A DNA stretch of 64,000 nucleotides from Balanoglossus misakiensis (taxonomy: Eukaryota; Hemichordata), in NCBI GenBank assembly GCA_040954595.2, contig CM082590.2, positions 6,386,001-6,450,000 on the forward strand, in the 5' to 3' direction. The notes below the pieces were generated by a model. The model worked only from the letters and a program-made list of their open reading frames with translations, had not been told where the DNA came from and ran no database searches. How positions within the stretch are numbered: the first letter of the stretch is position 1; each line of letters begins with the position of its first letter. Both the position numbers and the translations under genes were made by a program. Below are positions 47,938 to 61,527 of this stretch, piece by piece.

Positions 47938-50880
47938 GAATGAAATCAGAGAACGCGAAAATTAATACTCGCGAAACTGGCCTCTCTCGATATCGCAAAA
48001 ATTTCAACTCGCGAAAATAAAGTGTTTTACAGTATTTTTTAATTTGGCTTTATTGTAAAACAAAATCGCCAGACGCAAACCGTCCAGACAGTGTCTTTCT
48101 GTCTTTCTGTCTTGAATTAGCACACGTTTACCCCTGTTGGTGAGATTCTACTGTCAACCCAACTTAGAGGTGAACGACTGGTCACCTCATTACAAAAGGT
48201 TCTTCTTTATACACTCTGGGTCGCACCTTAATTGATGTTATTGAAAGGGACAATTTATATTCTTCAGTGGAAGCATGCCACTGTACGAGTCAACACTCGG
48301 TACTGAAGTGTTATGTACTGTACTAGTACATGGGCGAATTGAACTAATAGTTAAGAGTGTCATGTTTAAATCTCTTTTAACAGGTGTTCAATTAAAGTCC
48401 CGGGTGCCAACCATCCAGACAGTGTCTTTCTGTCTTGAAATGGCACACGTTTACCAATGTTGGTGAGATCACCCAAACTGAGACAAAGTAGAACAGCGTC
48501 ACCTCAATTCTCTAATCATCCTTGTCCTCTCTGGGCAAATGATCACCAGACCTGGCAACAGTCCAAAGTGTCAAAAAAAGATTATGTCTGCCCACCTAAC
48601 AAAACTAATTTTTTAGTCGATAAAGTGTTCCTGGCGGGAATTAATTCTGATTCAATACAACTCACCGTGAATTTGATCAAATTTTCTAAAAATCTAACTT
48701 TCCATCGCTGTTACTCATTAATGGAAGCAGATATCCCAAAACAAAATTTTCGTTTTTTTGCACGTGTACTCTAGTTTCGAATGACATATTAAGATGCATG
48801 GTCAACTTTTTTACCTTATTTCAATTGAATGACATAATATCAAAAAATGTTTTTTTTTAACCCCAAAACGCCACCATCTCCGGGGGTCAATAACATGTGC
48901 AAGTCAAACAAAAGTTCAAAAACTCAGCTTCCAGAATATGTATGGTTTATAGGGGTTTTAATGTTGTCTTTCATGAGAAAAGGCCTCTGAAAAAGTCTTG
49001 ACGGTTTCGTGCAATGCAACCTTAATTGAGTAATATTTAAATCTCTCATATTTAAATTTTTTTGAAGATTACGATGCAGTGAATGAAATCAGAGAACGCG
49101 AAAATTAATACTCGCGAAACTGGCCTCTCTCGATATCGCAAAAATTTCAACTCGCGAAAATAAAGTGTTTTACAGTATTTTTTAATTTGGCCTTATTGTA
49201 AAACAAAATCGCCAGACGCAAACCGTCCAGACAGTGTGTTTCTGTCTTTCTGTCTTGAATTGGCACATGTTTACCCCTGTTGGTGAGATTCTATTGTCAA
49301 CCCAACTTAGAGGTGAACGCCTGGTCACCTCATTACAAAAGGTTCTTCTTTATACACTCAGGGTCGCACCTTAATTGATGTTATTGAAAGGGACAATTTC
49401 TATTCTTCAGTGGAAGCATGTCACTGTACGAGTCAACACTCGGTACTGAAGTTTTATGTACTGTACTAGTACATGGGCGAATTGAACTAATAGTTAAGAG
49501 TGTCATGCTTAAATCTCTTTTAACAGGTGTTCAATTAAAGTCCCGGGTGCCAACCATCCAGACAGTGTCTTTCTGTCTTGAAATGGCACAGGTTTACCCC
49601 TGTTGGTGAGATTCTACCGTCACCCAAACTGAGACAAAGTAGAACAAATGGCGCCTCAATTCTCTAATCATCCTTGTCCTCTCTGGGCCAATGTTCACCA
49701 GACCTGGCAACAGTCCAAAGTGTCAAAAAAAGATTATGTCTGCCCACCTAACAAAACTAATTTTTTTAGTCGATAAAGTGTTCCTGGCGGGAATTAATTC
49801 TGATTCAATACAACTCACCGTGAATTTGATCAAATTTTCTAAAAATCTAACTTTCCATCGCTGTTACTCAGTAATAGAAGCAGATATCCCAAAACAAAAT
49901 TTTCGTTTTTTTGCACGTGTACTCTAGTTTCGAATGACATATTAAGATGCATGGTCAACTTTTTTACCTAATTTCAATTGAATGACATAATATCAAAAAA
50001 TGTTTTTTTTTAACCCCAAAACGCCACCATTTCCGGGGGTCAATAACATGTGCAACTCAAACAAAAGTTCAAAAACTCAGCTTCCAGAATATTTATGGTT
50101 TATAGGGGTTTTAATGTTGTCTTTCATGAGAAAAGGCCTCTGAAAAAGTCTTGACGGTTTCGTGCAATGCAACCTTAATTGAGTCATATTTAAATCTCTC
50201 ATATTTAAATTTTTTTGAAGATTACGATGCAGTGAATGAAATCAGAGAACGCGAAAATTAATACTCGCGAAACTGGCCTCTCTCGATATCGCAAAAATTT
50301 CAACTCGCGAAAATAAAGTGTTTCACAGTATTTTTTAATTTGGCCTTATTGTAAAACAAAATCGCCAGACTCAAACCGTCCAGACAGTGTCTTTCTGTCT
50401 TTCTGTCTTGAATTGGCACATGTTTACCCCTGTTGGTGAGATTCTATTGTCAACCCAACTTAGAGGTGAACGCCTGGTCACCTCATTACAAAAGGTTCTT
50501 CTTTATACACTCTGGGTCGCACCTTAATTGATGTTATTGAAAGGGACAATTTCTATTCTTCAGTGGAACCATGTCACTGTACGAGTCGACACTCAGTACT
50601 TAAGTTTTATGTACTGTACTAGTACATGGGCGAATTGAACTAATAGTTAAGAGTGTCATGCTTAAATCTCTTTTAACAGGTGTTCAATTAAAGTCCCGGG
50701 TGCCAACCATCCAGACAGTGTCTTTCTGTCTTGAAATGGCACAGGTTTACCCCTGTTGGTGAGATTCTACCGTCACCCAAACTGAGACAAAGTAGAACAG
50801 CGTCACCTCAATTCTCTAATCATCCTTGTCCTCTCTGGGCAAATGTTCACCAGACCTGGCAACAGTCCAAAGTGTCTGCC
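47938..50880. repeat. 1.14-1.15-kb tandem repeats upstream of paralogue B
   Basis: The landmark GTGAATGAAATCAGAGAACG starts at 47938, 49079 and 50230, giving periods of 1,141 and 1,151 bp. Each unit contains CGCGAAAATTAATACTCGCG, the ATCCAGACAGTGTCTTTCTG module twice and the palindromic TGTACTGTACTAGTACA. The first two also carry a block ending in TTTTTTTGCACGTGTACTC. One such segment is also present in unit 3 near 60650. Confidence 0.9.
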
Positions 50881-51441
50881 CACCGATTGTTCGCAAAGTC
50901 AATCTGACCTGAATGTAATTATATTTTAAATATAAATACAATTGTTTTTATATATAATGAAAGATGCATGCATTTTCCTGAGCAATAAATGATCGCGAAT
51001 AAAAATAAGAAGTCGCTTAAACATAGTCAAACAAGCTCGCAAGAAAATGTTGTATTGTATTTAACATTTGTGAACGAATGGAGATCTAACTTTGTCGAAC
51101 GTATTCAGCATTGTAAATTAGCTTATGCGAGTAAATCGTATGTAGTCATAAGTGAAACGTCGGCAGCTTAGGGGTTCTTGAATAGTTATTCAGGTGCTAG
51201 GTTCTTAGTGTACGCATGACAGACTTCTTCCTCACCTCTCCTGAATCTTGTTTTGAACAGAACAAATATTTGTGGCTTACAATGACAATTATTGTTAATT
51301 TAATGTGAGTGAATTGACTCATGGGAAAAAATGCTGGTGAAAGCAGCTTTAACTCGATGAGAAAAACTTGGTTCCCTTGGCAACGTTGTTGTTAACAACA
51401 CAAACAAATCTTTCAAAGTGACTTGTTGTTGCGAAATTTAA

Positions 51442-51616
51442 CCAATCGAATTTCAGGACTATTGTCACAATAATTTCATCAACCAATAGCTCAGGGTGAC
51501 TTTGTTGCACCGTTTGTACATAAGAAGTTCTGTTGCCATCGTCCCAGCAGTGCGCGCACCTCTGCATCGAAGACAACATCTGAATACACCGCTGGTTGAA
51601 ACACTGAAGCTGAAAA
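51442..51616 (+). promoter_or_regulatory. Promoter and 5' untranslated region of paralogue B
   Basis: The same leader block as for paralogue A, with CCAAT boxes at 51442-51446 and 51483-51487 and TTTGTACATAAGAAGTTCTG before the ATG. The stretch between the CCAAT boxes differs from units 1 and 3 (TTCAGGACTATTGTCAC instead of GTCGAGTCTATTTGCAC), so B may be controlled differently. Confidence 0.6.
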
Positions 51617-54600
51617 ATGGGGTAGGTTTCAAAATTCAGTCGTTTTACTTGGGTACCATACTCTGGTTGTCATATCGAAATATCGCCAATAGACACTGTT
51701 GTGCTATTTAGTATCACTGTCATGGCTCAGATGCTTTGCTTATTTATTTTGTTATTCCCTGTTTTATATAAACTTTGAACAGTACTTATAATTCTGCACT
51801 GGTAGCTGACCGTCCTGATATTAACGAAAAGATGATAAAAAACACATTTTCAACTTAAAACTCATGGTACCTAACAGCATTTTCACCAGTCTAATTTTCA
51901 TCAGCCTATTCACTGTTTATAAATGTACAAGTTTTAAGAAACTCGTTTCTTTGTCAGATCTTACGTTTCTAGTGTTTCTGGGCCTGTTTACAACTAAATT
52001 TCAAAATTGAAATGTGATCTCATTTTCAAACTACGTTTTGCTGAGATCTATGAGAAGAATATAAATTTATAATGTTAGATATGAGCAGGTTTTCTTATTT
52101 TAAAATATTGTTATAGTATTCTTCTATACAATTAATTAATTAATTAATGTATAAAAAGCACCTAATTAATTAATTAATAAGATCTGAAAGTTGCGTTTCA
52201 GGGAGATTTAATACTAGTGGCTGCATTTTCAAAAGTTTGCTCTACTCGTAATGCAGACGACGACTCCTGCCCAATTGAATTCACATATGCTCAGATCGAA
52301 TGGTCGGTGTTGAAGGTGTATTTACCACTCAATGTATAAAAAGCACCTTTCCTATCTCCGGAGAACAGGCAAATCCATTGGAAGGCATATAAGCCTGGTC
52401 GTGCTCTGCAGTTTGGTATACACAACTGCTTTTCGAGCTGGAGCGCAGTGCACTACTAGGCTTATATGGCTTTATCAGAGACATTTCTTTTCTTTTTTTC
52501 CACAGATGCAAATTGGAGTATATCTTGTTAGTGGTGGCATTAGTCGTCGCCATGGCTACTATCAAAACAGAAGCTGGTGAGTTTTTTTAATTCTATTGCA
52601 CAAAAGTGTTATCAATGAAGTTTAACATAAACGGTTGGTTTTATATTTATAGATTCGCTACTAATTATATTCACCAACATTTCAAATATTTCAATGTAAA
52701 TATATTTTTTGCATCCTATGAAAAACAAAAGTTTGAAGTGATAACAAATCAAACGTTTAACGCTGGGCTGCTCCCAGGAATGGATATTTACAGAAATGAT
52801 GATTAAGTTACCAAATTATCTGTAACACGTGTATGCTCCCATGGTCACTGTTTTTTATTAAAGGGACACTGGCTGTAACTTTTGGCTTTAGTTTGAGTAT
52901 TTTTGTTCTGTGTAACAAATGCAATTTCTTGTTCGACTCCAACCAGCATGTTAATATACATGTACTGACTGCTTGTCCATATAGCCTGTATGTACCGGTA
53001 TATTATTTTTGACAAATGAATTCGAGTCTGGACTTGTGCACAATAACAATGCTGATGTTACACATATATGCTGGGCATTTTATCTTACTTCGGAAACAAA
53101 AATACTGAAGACATAGCGAAGAATTTCAGCTAATGGAGCATTACATATTTGCACATTGAGAGTAATACGAACAAACATTAACTTGACACAGTTCAATTTC
53201 TGGACACCAAATTTCGGACACAGTTTTTGCATGTTAACAAGGGCGAGGGAGTGTTTCCAAATGTTTTGTGTAGGATCAGAAAACCAACCAGAATCAGGTC
53301 AACAAACAACTAACTCTCCATGGTCGTTGCACCTTTCTCTTGTGTGTGCCCGATTCCTGTGTCATGTTGTTTTGAATACAGTGAACGAATCGTCTTATAC
53401 AAGGATCTTGAAAATGTATTGATTTTTGTTGTGAGTTAAGCATGCTTTAAAATATACAAAAATACTGACCCTCTAGGAAGCATAGTTACCTCTTACAAAT
53501 AATATAAGCTCACCTCTGTTCAGAACAATACATAATTGCATATTAAATTTAACTGTGTTGTTACTATACTTTATAGCCATAGGTGCTAAGCCCAACAGTT
53601 TCACAGCAACATTGCCTGCAACGTACACCATCGACACAGCCACAGCAGTCGATTTCACCTTCTCCATCGGACTGACCAATGACAATGCTGGAGCTGCTGC
53701 AGACTGCATCGCCATCAAGGTTTACCTGTCTGATGATACATCTCTGACCACAAAGTCGAGTGCATTCACAGTCGGCCCAACTACAACATTTCCGGTCAGC
53801 GTCGCCGCCTCGGCTGATGGAAACACTGCTACGACTGGTTTGACAGCTAGTGTGATTGCTGACAGGGCACAATGCGCATCCTACGCGTACTTGTGCGCTC
53901 AAGTGTCACCAGACAACGCCATAGATTGTTTTGACATAAGTTCCAAAATTTCATGTCCAGGTAAATAGTTTTCACATATTATAATCATCGTCGATGTTGC
54001 AGCTGCCATGTCGAAATAATTGTGTTGTCTTTCACATTCCTTGTTTGTCTGTCGCATTATGTCATGTAAATTGTACATTGAACTAAATCTCAAAAAGCAG
54101 TGCAATACTGTGAGGTTGTTAGGAAAATACCGCAAAGTATGCAATAATGGAGTGTGGGATAACACTAAACCAACGTGTTCCGGTAAGATATGAGCTAAAA
54201 TTTTAAAAAAAAATATTCCATGAAATGTATAGTGTATGCCACTGGAAACAAAACCTAACTGCTGTGTTTTATTTGAGTCTGAAAGAATCCATAATTCACA
54301 TAAATGATGAATATAAAAACAATAATTTACACCATAGTCGATTTGTAGACTCCACAGAAAACGACTGCTAAAGCCAGTTCAAGTGGTTTCACTGAAACAT
54401 TGCAATCTTGGCGTTCCTAACAAATATGCAATGTGTGAATGCTTCTTTTTTCGGTTCTAGTGTATCCTTGTGAACATGTAAGTCACAAATCTCTGTTGTT
54501 TTCACAAAGCCCAATATTTTTTCGCAGACAACTGTTATCATGGATGCCTCCATTATCTGTATTCCAATGAATAGAAGCTATAACAAAGGAATCATACCTC

Positions 54601-55478
54601 CGGCTAAATAAATAGTACAGTTGACACGCCTCTAAGAGTCTTACTACTGATGAACATTTGTGATTAAAAAGCCTAGACAACTTCTTGGAACAACGCCAAA
54701 GACAGTTGATTATACATTGTTTGACCAATAACTATATTGTCCATTTTGTACATTCTGTAGATCCAACCACTGTAGCACCCACTGTAGCACCCACTGCAGC
54801 ACCCACAGCAGCACCCACTGCAGCAACCATTGCAGCAACCCAACATGGAAACATGACAGAGCCAGGTAAATTTATATCCCTCGGGGACATTTTTAGAAAT
54901 AGTTTGTTCCTCCATATCTTTCAATTCTTTACTAAATTAAAGTGTGTAAGGAGAATGTATGAAAACAAAGAAGAATACAAGGTGTTCACTGCCTTGTTTT
55001 CAAAACAAATATTCACTTTATATTTTCTCTCTAGACTTAACAAAGGGATTGGCGGCCATTTTGAAATTCAAAATTCAAACAATTTGACACAATTTTTCTA
55101 AATTTGCCAATTTAGAGAAATAGCTTATATCAGCTTATATCTACTCTATTTATTTGTAAACAACAACAACAATAGTCACTAGAGTTGTCTGTCTTTGCTT
55201 AAATAAGTCAGAGAAAATACCGAAATAATATAATATTATGGAAATAGTGAACATTAATAACTGTATTTCACGTGATTTGAGCCATAAAGTACCAAAATAT
55301 AAGCCAATTAACTAAAACACAATGTAGTTCAATAACATATGATTGCCGTGAAAAATTATGTAAAGATAAATTTGAATATAATCTTTTTGTTTCAGGTTCT
55401 GGAGTTGCAGGGATTTCCAATGGAATCTACTGTGTTCTGATCAGTCTGTGTATTTACACAGTCATGATTATGAAGTAA
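51617..55478 (+). CDS. Paralogue B: GPI-anchor-like surface protein, one domain, intact
   Basis: Exons: 51617-51621 (ATGGG), 52506-52576 (signal peptide MGCKLEYILLVVALVVAMAT), 53577-53960 (one domain), 54761-54865 (stalk) and 55396-55478 (tail, stop). The sum is 648 nt, 215 residues plus stop, with consistent phases and GT-AG junctions. The domain has VDFTFSIGLTN, IKVYLSDD, FPVSVAASADG, TTGLTASVIADRAQC and YAYLCAQV, with four cysteines that could form two disulphides. The stalk repeats TVAPTVAPTAAPTAAPTAAT and is likely O-glycosylated. The C-terminus NGIYCVLISLCIYTVMIMK fits a GPI-attachment signal, with small residues (GSG) just before it as possible attachment sites. It keeps only the counterpart of domain 2 of paralogue A. 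Family unrecognised; a secreted beta-sandwich cell-surface protein is the inference. Confidence 0.85.
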
Positions 55479-55998
55479 AGACGTTCTAGAAGGTAAGCGC
55501 CATTTTAGTGGAGTAGACCGTTTTTGGTTAGAAAATTTACATAAGAAGATACTAGAGTATGTTAGTAGGCATGTAGAGCTATACTGGTACATGTGAAACA
55601 TTTGTAAGAACTCCAAGACATTCACACGATCATTGAGTTCTTTCTCAGATTTGTGATGCCTTGCATATACTAAATAAGTCCAATCACTCTGATATTATTA
55701 GCTGACCTGAACATTGCTTGTGTATAGGGGAAAAGGAAAATTTCATAGATTATGTTAGTAGGATAGTTTGAGAATAAAATATAGGCCTGAACAACATGCC
55801 TGAAATACTGGAACTCAGCATGCAAAATCTTCCCATAGTGCTATCGCCCATGTATCCATTGCCAGAAGTCAGGACCAAACAATAACCTGAGGACTATAAA
55901 ATCGTGACATTTGTTTTGTCCATTTTGTTTCAGGACTGTTATAAACACTACAGACCTGCGGAACCAGTGTCATACCTGTTTCACTAAGCTTTCAACAA

Positions 55999-56268
55999 TT
56001 AAAGGGACAAAGTCTCTCTCTCGCTGCCTTTTTTTCTATTAAAAATTCTGTTTGATACAAGACACCATTTATGTTAATGTACATGTGGATGTATAGTGAA
56101 TCAATGTTGGACCACACACAACTTCCATCCCGCTTGTAGACACGAGAGTGAAAAACTCGTCAAAATGAATAATCGGTCTCTACCATTTATTCATTTTGGG
56201 CGAGATTTTTACTCTCATATCCTCCAAACCTGATTGAAGTTGTGGGTGGTTGAACTTTGTCCTTTTAA
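55999..56268. mobile_element. Foldback MITE, family 1, shortened (unit 2 copy)
   Basis: Counterpart of 44539-44803 at the same distance downstream of the gene and with the same truncated right arm, bounded by TTAA. Confidence 0.88.
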
Positions 56269-56517
56269 TGAACTTGTTAGCATTCCCTTGCACAGCAAGT
56301 GAAGTGTATGTAATTTGGATGTTCAGTCAGAATCAATGCGAATAGGAATAGGTCAGAAAACAAAGAAAATGAAAATTTAAAAATGGCTTATTTTATGTGT
56401 CTTTAAAATTTACCATATCTTATTCACCCCTCTCAGTATTTGTGAAATCAAATTCTATCAAAACTGTTTGAGAAAATCTTTATAATTCTAAATTAGATCA
56501 ATTCATTAGGCCAAAAA

Positions 56518-56789
56518 AATATGTGCTGTTCCGATTACATGGTTTTCAAAAGTAGGGTAGGTAGCTAGGAAATTGTTTTAGTTTGCAATTTTCTTTATAC
56601 CTTTGGCCGCCGTAGTGTAGAAGAATGACATCATAGTTCTTGCATGATTCTCGCAATTTTCATAAAGTTTGTATATTTGACGTCTTTGTTTTTACTTCCG
56701 GTTTACGAAGGTCTAAAAAGTTTAGGGTCGTTGGGCTAAAATTAGGGTAGGTCGGGTAATCAGAACAGCTCATATTTTTTATTTGGCCT
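56518..56789. mobile_element. Foldback MITE with AGGCCAAAAAAATATG ends (unit 2 copy)
   Basis: Counterpart of 45009-45290, with the same inverted ends and inner GGGTAGGT motifs. Confidence 0.75.
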
Positions 56790-57582
56790 TCTTAGTTTAA
56801 CATTTTGAATCCTAATGTAATCAGTACATTGTAGTAATGTTGTTTTTTATTTTACTAAATCTTCATCTACGCTTCACGTTAACGTCCAAATAGTGAGTGT
56901 TGCTTAATTCTTAATCTATAATTATGGCACGACATTTTGGATGGTGTTAGTTTTTGACGATGCTATGGATGACGTCAAATGAAATGTTTGTCACGACATT
57001 TTGTGACGAATGTATCATTTGTTCGCACGACTCCGTATCCGAGACTGACTCCCACTAGAGGGCGTACTTTCATATGGCCTGTCATGACATGGATATATTT
57101 GAGGAATTTATCAAACACAAATTCACATTACATTTTTGCACAGATTGTTGAAGTGTTATCATACTTGGATTATTTTACACGCAAGGAAATAAATTGTGTT
57201 GGTAGACCAGCATTTCTTTGTCTTTTGTATTCTTGTGTATGAACCACGAAATGTGAAATCGCGAAACAATCTTTGTTGTCGTTTTCTAAAATGTCGTCTC
57301 ATTTTCCCTTGGTGTCATTGGGAGACTCAAACATAAAAACAAGGTAATTTGAACTTTATATCAAGGTATCGTACCAAGCCTTCTATACCAGAATAAGTGA
57401 GCCCTCAACGGCAAAACTGGCCAACCGTTGAGGGCGCAACAGATAGTGGATGTTGTCAACATCAGGCAGCTGTGACTTTTCCATTTGAACTTGAATTAGA
57501 GATGTCAGATATAGGAAGAAATATCCATGAATCATTGGATGAGTACGGACTGGAGGAAGCATGACATTTATGTGTGTGTGTG
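56790..57582. other. Unit 2 downstream region, no gene seen
   Basis: Matches 45291-46040 of unit 1. The hairpin with stem CCCTCAACGG lies at 57400-57436. No coding gene was recognised. Confidence 0.5.
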
Positions 57583-57678
57583 TGTGTACATGTATGTATG
57601 TATGTATGTATGTATGTATGTATGTATGTATGTATGTATGTATGTATGTATGTATGTATGTATGTCTGTATGTCTGTA

Positions 57679-57725
<47 letters not shown>

Positions 57726-57770
57726 ATGTATGTATGTATGTATGTATGTATGTATGTATGTATGTATGTA
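57583..57770. repeat. (ATGT)n/(CTGT)n compound microsatellite
   Basis: ATGT repeats with a central CTGT block, ending in GACAGAGTCTTAACAGAGTC exactly like the longer array at 36643. It marks the left edge of unit 3. Open frames are artefacts. Confidence 0.96.
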
Positions 57771-59149
57771 TGACAGAGTCTTAACAGAGTCTTAACAATA
57801 AACAGTCGACACTCAACACTGCTTTGTCACAAAAATACCAGGCATATTAAAACTACTTTATGACATGGTCCAGAAAATGCAAATTGCGGGTGCCCATGTT
57901 AATTGTCGCCGATGAAAGACACTGGTGATGATGTTGTTCGAGGGTTTGTTCACTACAGAGCACGGTCACGTCTATTCAACTCTCTTAATGATTCTTGACC
58001 TTGTTTTGACCCACTTTCCCTCTCCACCCTCGGACACAGAAGACAATAAAAGACAATAAAAGACTCCACAATGCTCTATTGTTAATCACAGTCTGGAGCA
58101 ACTGTTGGTAGGCTAGCCTACAGAATAAACCGCAGAGAACATCTGTTGATAAAGGCAATTACATTCTTCCAGGGGCAAGGTGCCATGAGTTGGTGGTGTG
58201 GTCGTGAGAGACCCACAGAACTTCAATCGTCTGAAATTATCCACTTTCCCAAGATTAGAATCATGAATAACCTTGACAAAAAGTGCATTTCTCTTTATCA
58301 ATCATTCAACCCATTTTTCACAATGAGAATTTAATTTTGTGATTTTTTTATATGTAAGGTCGGGTAATCGGAACAGCACATATTTTTTTTTTATTTGGCC
58401 TTATTGTAAAACAACATCGCCAAACGCAAACCATCCAGACAGTGTCTTTCTGTCTTGAATTGGCACACGTTTACCCCTGTTGGTGAGATTCTATTGTCAA
58501 CCCAACTTAGAGGTGAACGCCTGGTCACCTCATTACAAAAGGTTCTTCTTTATACACTCTGGGTCGCACCTTGATGTTATTGAAAGGGACAATTTCTATT
58601 CTTCAGTGGAAGCATGTCACTGTACGAGTCGACACTCAGTACTTAAGTTTTATGTACTAGTACATGGGCGAATTGAACTAATAGTACAGTTAATAGTGTC
58701 TTGTTTAAATCTCTGTTATCAGTTGTTCAATTAAAGCCCCATGAGCTGCAACTCTGGACATTTTAAAGCTTTAAAAAATCTCGGACATGCTTTTAGTGCC
58801 AACCACCCAGACACGTTGGTGAGATTCTACTGTCACCCAAACTGAGACAAAGTAGAACAAATGGCACCATCAATTGTCTAGTCATCCATGTCCTAAAAAC
58901 AAGTTTAATATAAGTGGGTGTGACACCCTTTTATTTAGCTAGCCATTGCCAGAGTACACAACTATCGTGGTATGCACACATGGGTATTAGAATTTCCATC
59001 GGGAAACATGCTGAGTTCTGCAGCTTGAGTTGCAAATGAGTTTCCAATGGTACGTGAAAAAATACAAAAGGTGCCGTTCTACCGTTTTAACACGATGATA
59101 AACATGACTGGCAATATATAGCTGTTGACATATTTTAGATTTTCATGAC

Positions 59150-59190
59150 GGGACATCATAGTCCAGTGGTTAGAGCATTGGATCGAGTCC
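59150..59190 (+). repeat. tRNA-like SINE head relic, unit 3
   Basis: TAGTCCAGTGG (perfect A-box fit) is followed after about 10 bases by GGATCGAGTCC (B box with one mismatch). It is the best-preserved of the three copies, still lacking an anticodon arm. Confidence 0.45.
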
Positions 59191-61527
59191 TAACTTGAAT
59201 ACAGTATTTGTGTACCTTGAGGGGCAGACAAAAATTTGACTCCGACAGTGAACATCAGGAGACTACACTGAATGGAATTGCGAGAAAGTGATTGGATTTA
59301 GATGGTGCATGCATGTACGATAGCTGATCAGTGGGCTTCATCTCTCATATGGAATTTATCGATGAAAGGCCTGACAGTGACGGTATCTGAGTCTTATTGT
59401 GAATTATCCAGACAGTGTCTTTCTGTCTTGAATGGGCACACGCTCAGCTTTGTTTGTGAGATTCTACTGTCCATCCAATTACTTCTAGGGTCAACGGCTG
59501 GTCACCTCAAGAAGTAGTGCCCTCTTTATCCACTCAGGGAGTGCACCGTGACATTCTTGAAAAGGAAGCTGTCTCAAGGACAATTCCTATTCTTCAGTGG
59601 AAGCATGTCACTGTACGAGTCAACACACGGTAGATGTATTATTTCTTCATGTACACGGGGGAATAGAACTAATATGTGGTTAAACATAGAGAACTGCACA
59701 CAGCAGATTCAAACAGAATTCTTGCTGCCTTAAATACTAGTATTTTTTAATTTGGCCTTATTGTAAAACAAAATCGCCAGACTCAAACCGTCCAGACAGT
59801 GTCTTTCTGTCTTTCTGTCTTGAATTGGCACATGTTTACCCCTGTTGGTGAGATTCTATCGTCAACCCAACTTTTATGTACTGTACTAGTACATGGGCGA
59901 ATTGAACTAATAGTTAATAGTGTCATGCTTAAATGTCTTTTAACAGGTGTTCAATTAAAGTCCCGGGTGCCAACCATCCAGACAGTGTCTTTCTGTCTTG
60001 AAATGGCACAAGTTTACCCCTGTTGGTAAGGTCACCCAAACTGAGACAATGTAGAACATGGTCACCTCAATTCTCTAGTCATCCTTGTCCTCTCTGGGCC
60101 AATGTTCACCAGACCTGGCATGTGTCCAAAGTGTCAAAAAAAGATTATGTCTGCCCACCTAACAAAACTAATTTTTTTTAGTCGATAAAGTGTTCCTGGC
60201 GGGAATAAATTCTGATTCAATACAACTCACCGTGAATTTGATCAAATTTTCAAAAAATCTAACTTTCCATCGCTGTTACTCAGTAATAGAAGCAGATATC
60301 CCAAAACAAAATTTTCGTTTTTTTGCACGTGTACTCTAGTTTCGAATGACATATTAAGATGCATGGTCAACTTTTTTACCTAATTTCAATTGAATGACAT
60401 AATATCAAAAAATGTTTTTTTTTAACCCCAAAACGCCACCATCTCCGGGGGTCAATAACATGTGCAAGTTAAACAAAGGTTCAAAAACTCAGCTTCCAGA
60501 ATATTTATGATTTATAGGGGTTTTAATGTTGTCTTTGATGAGAAAAAGGCCTCTGAAAAAGTCTTGACGGTTTCGTGCAATGCAACCTTAATTGAGTCAT
60601 ATTTAAATCTCTCATATTTAAATTTTTTGAAGATAACGATGCAGTGAATGAAATCAGAGAACGCGAAAATTAATACTCGCGAAACTGGCCTCTCTCGATA
60701 TCGCAAAAATTTCAACTCGCGAAAATAAAGTGTTTTACAGTATTTTTTAATTTGGCCTTATTGTAAAACAAAATCGCTAGACTCAAACCGTCCAGACCGT
60801 GTCTTTCTGTCTTGAATTGGCACACGTTTACCCCTGTTGGTGAGATCACCCAAACTGAGACAAAGTAGAACATGGTCACCTCAATTCTCTAGTCATCCTT
60901 GTCCTCTCTAGGCAAATGTTCACCAGACCTGGCAACAGTCCAAAGTGTCAAAAAGATTATGTCTGCCCACCGATTGTTCGCGAGGTCAATCTGACCTTAA
61001 GGTTATTATATTTTCAAAATAAATACAATAGTTTTTATATATAATGAAAGATGCATGCATTTTCCTGAGCAATAAATGATCGCGAATAAAAATAAGAAGT
61101 CGCTTAAACATAGTCAAACAAGCTCGCAAGAAAATGTTGTATTGTATTTAACACTTGTGAACGAATGGAGATCTAACTTTGTCGAACGTATTCAGCACTG
61201 TAAATTAGCTTATGCGAGTAAATCGTATGTAGTCATAAGTGAAACGTCGGCAGCTTAGGGGTTCTTGAATAATTATTCAGGTGCTAGGTTCTTAGTGTAC
61301 GCGTGACAGACTTCTTTCTCTACACTCATGAATCTTGTTTTGAACAGAACAAACGTTTGTGGCTTACAATGACAATTATTGTTAATTTAATGCGAGTGAA
61401 TTGACTCATGGGGGAAATGCTGGCGAAAGCAGCTTTAACTCGACGAGAACAACTCTGTTTCATTGGCAACGCTGTTGTTAACATCAGGAACAATTCTTTC
61501 AAATTAAGTTGGTGTCGTCATTTTTAA

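Larger units (their letters stand above)
46538..51616. repeat. Unit 2 upstream region (segmental duplication)
   Basis: Homologous to unit 1 from about 37521 and to unit 3 from about 58122. It lacks the microsatellite and the first about 340 bp found in the other two. It is about 2 kb longer than unit 1 because a 1.14-1.15-kb segment is repeated in tandem. No coding exon was found before the ATGGG exon at 51617. Confidence 0.9.

Noticed and set aside
56979-57242. 87-codon open frame shared in part with 45480-45760
   Set aside because: No recognisable protein pattern, and the unit 1 counterpart does not keep the same frame throughout.
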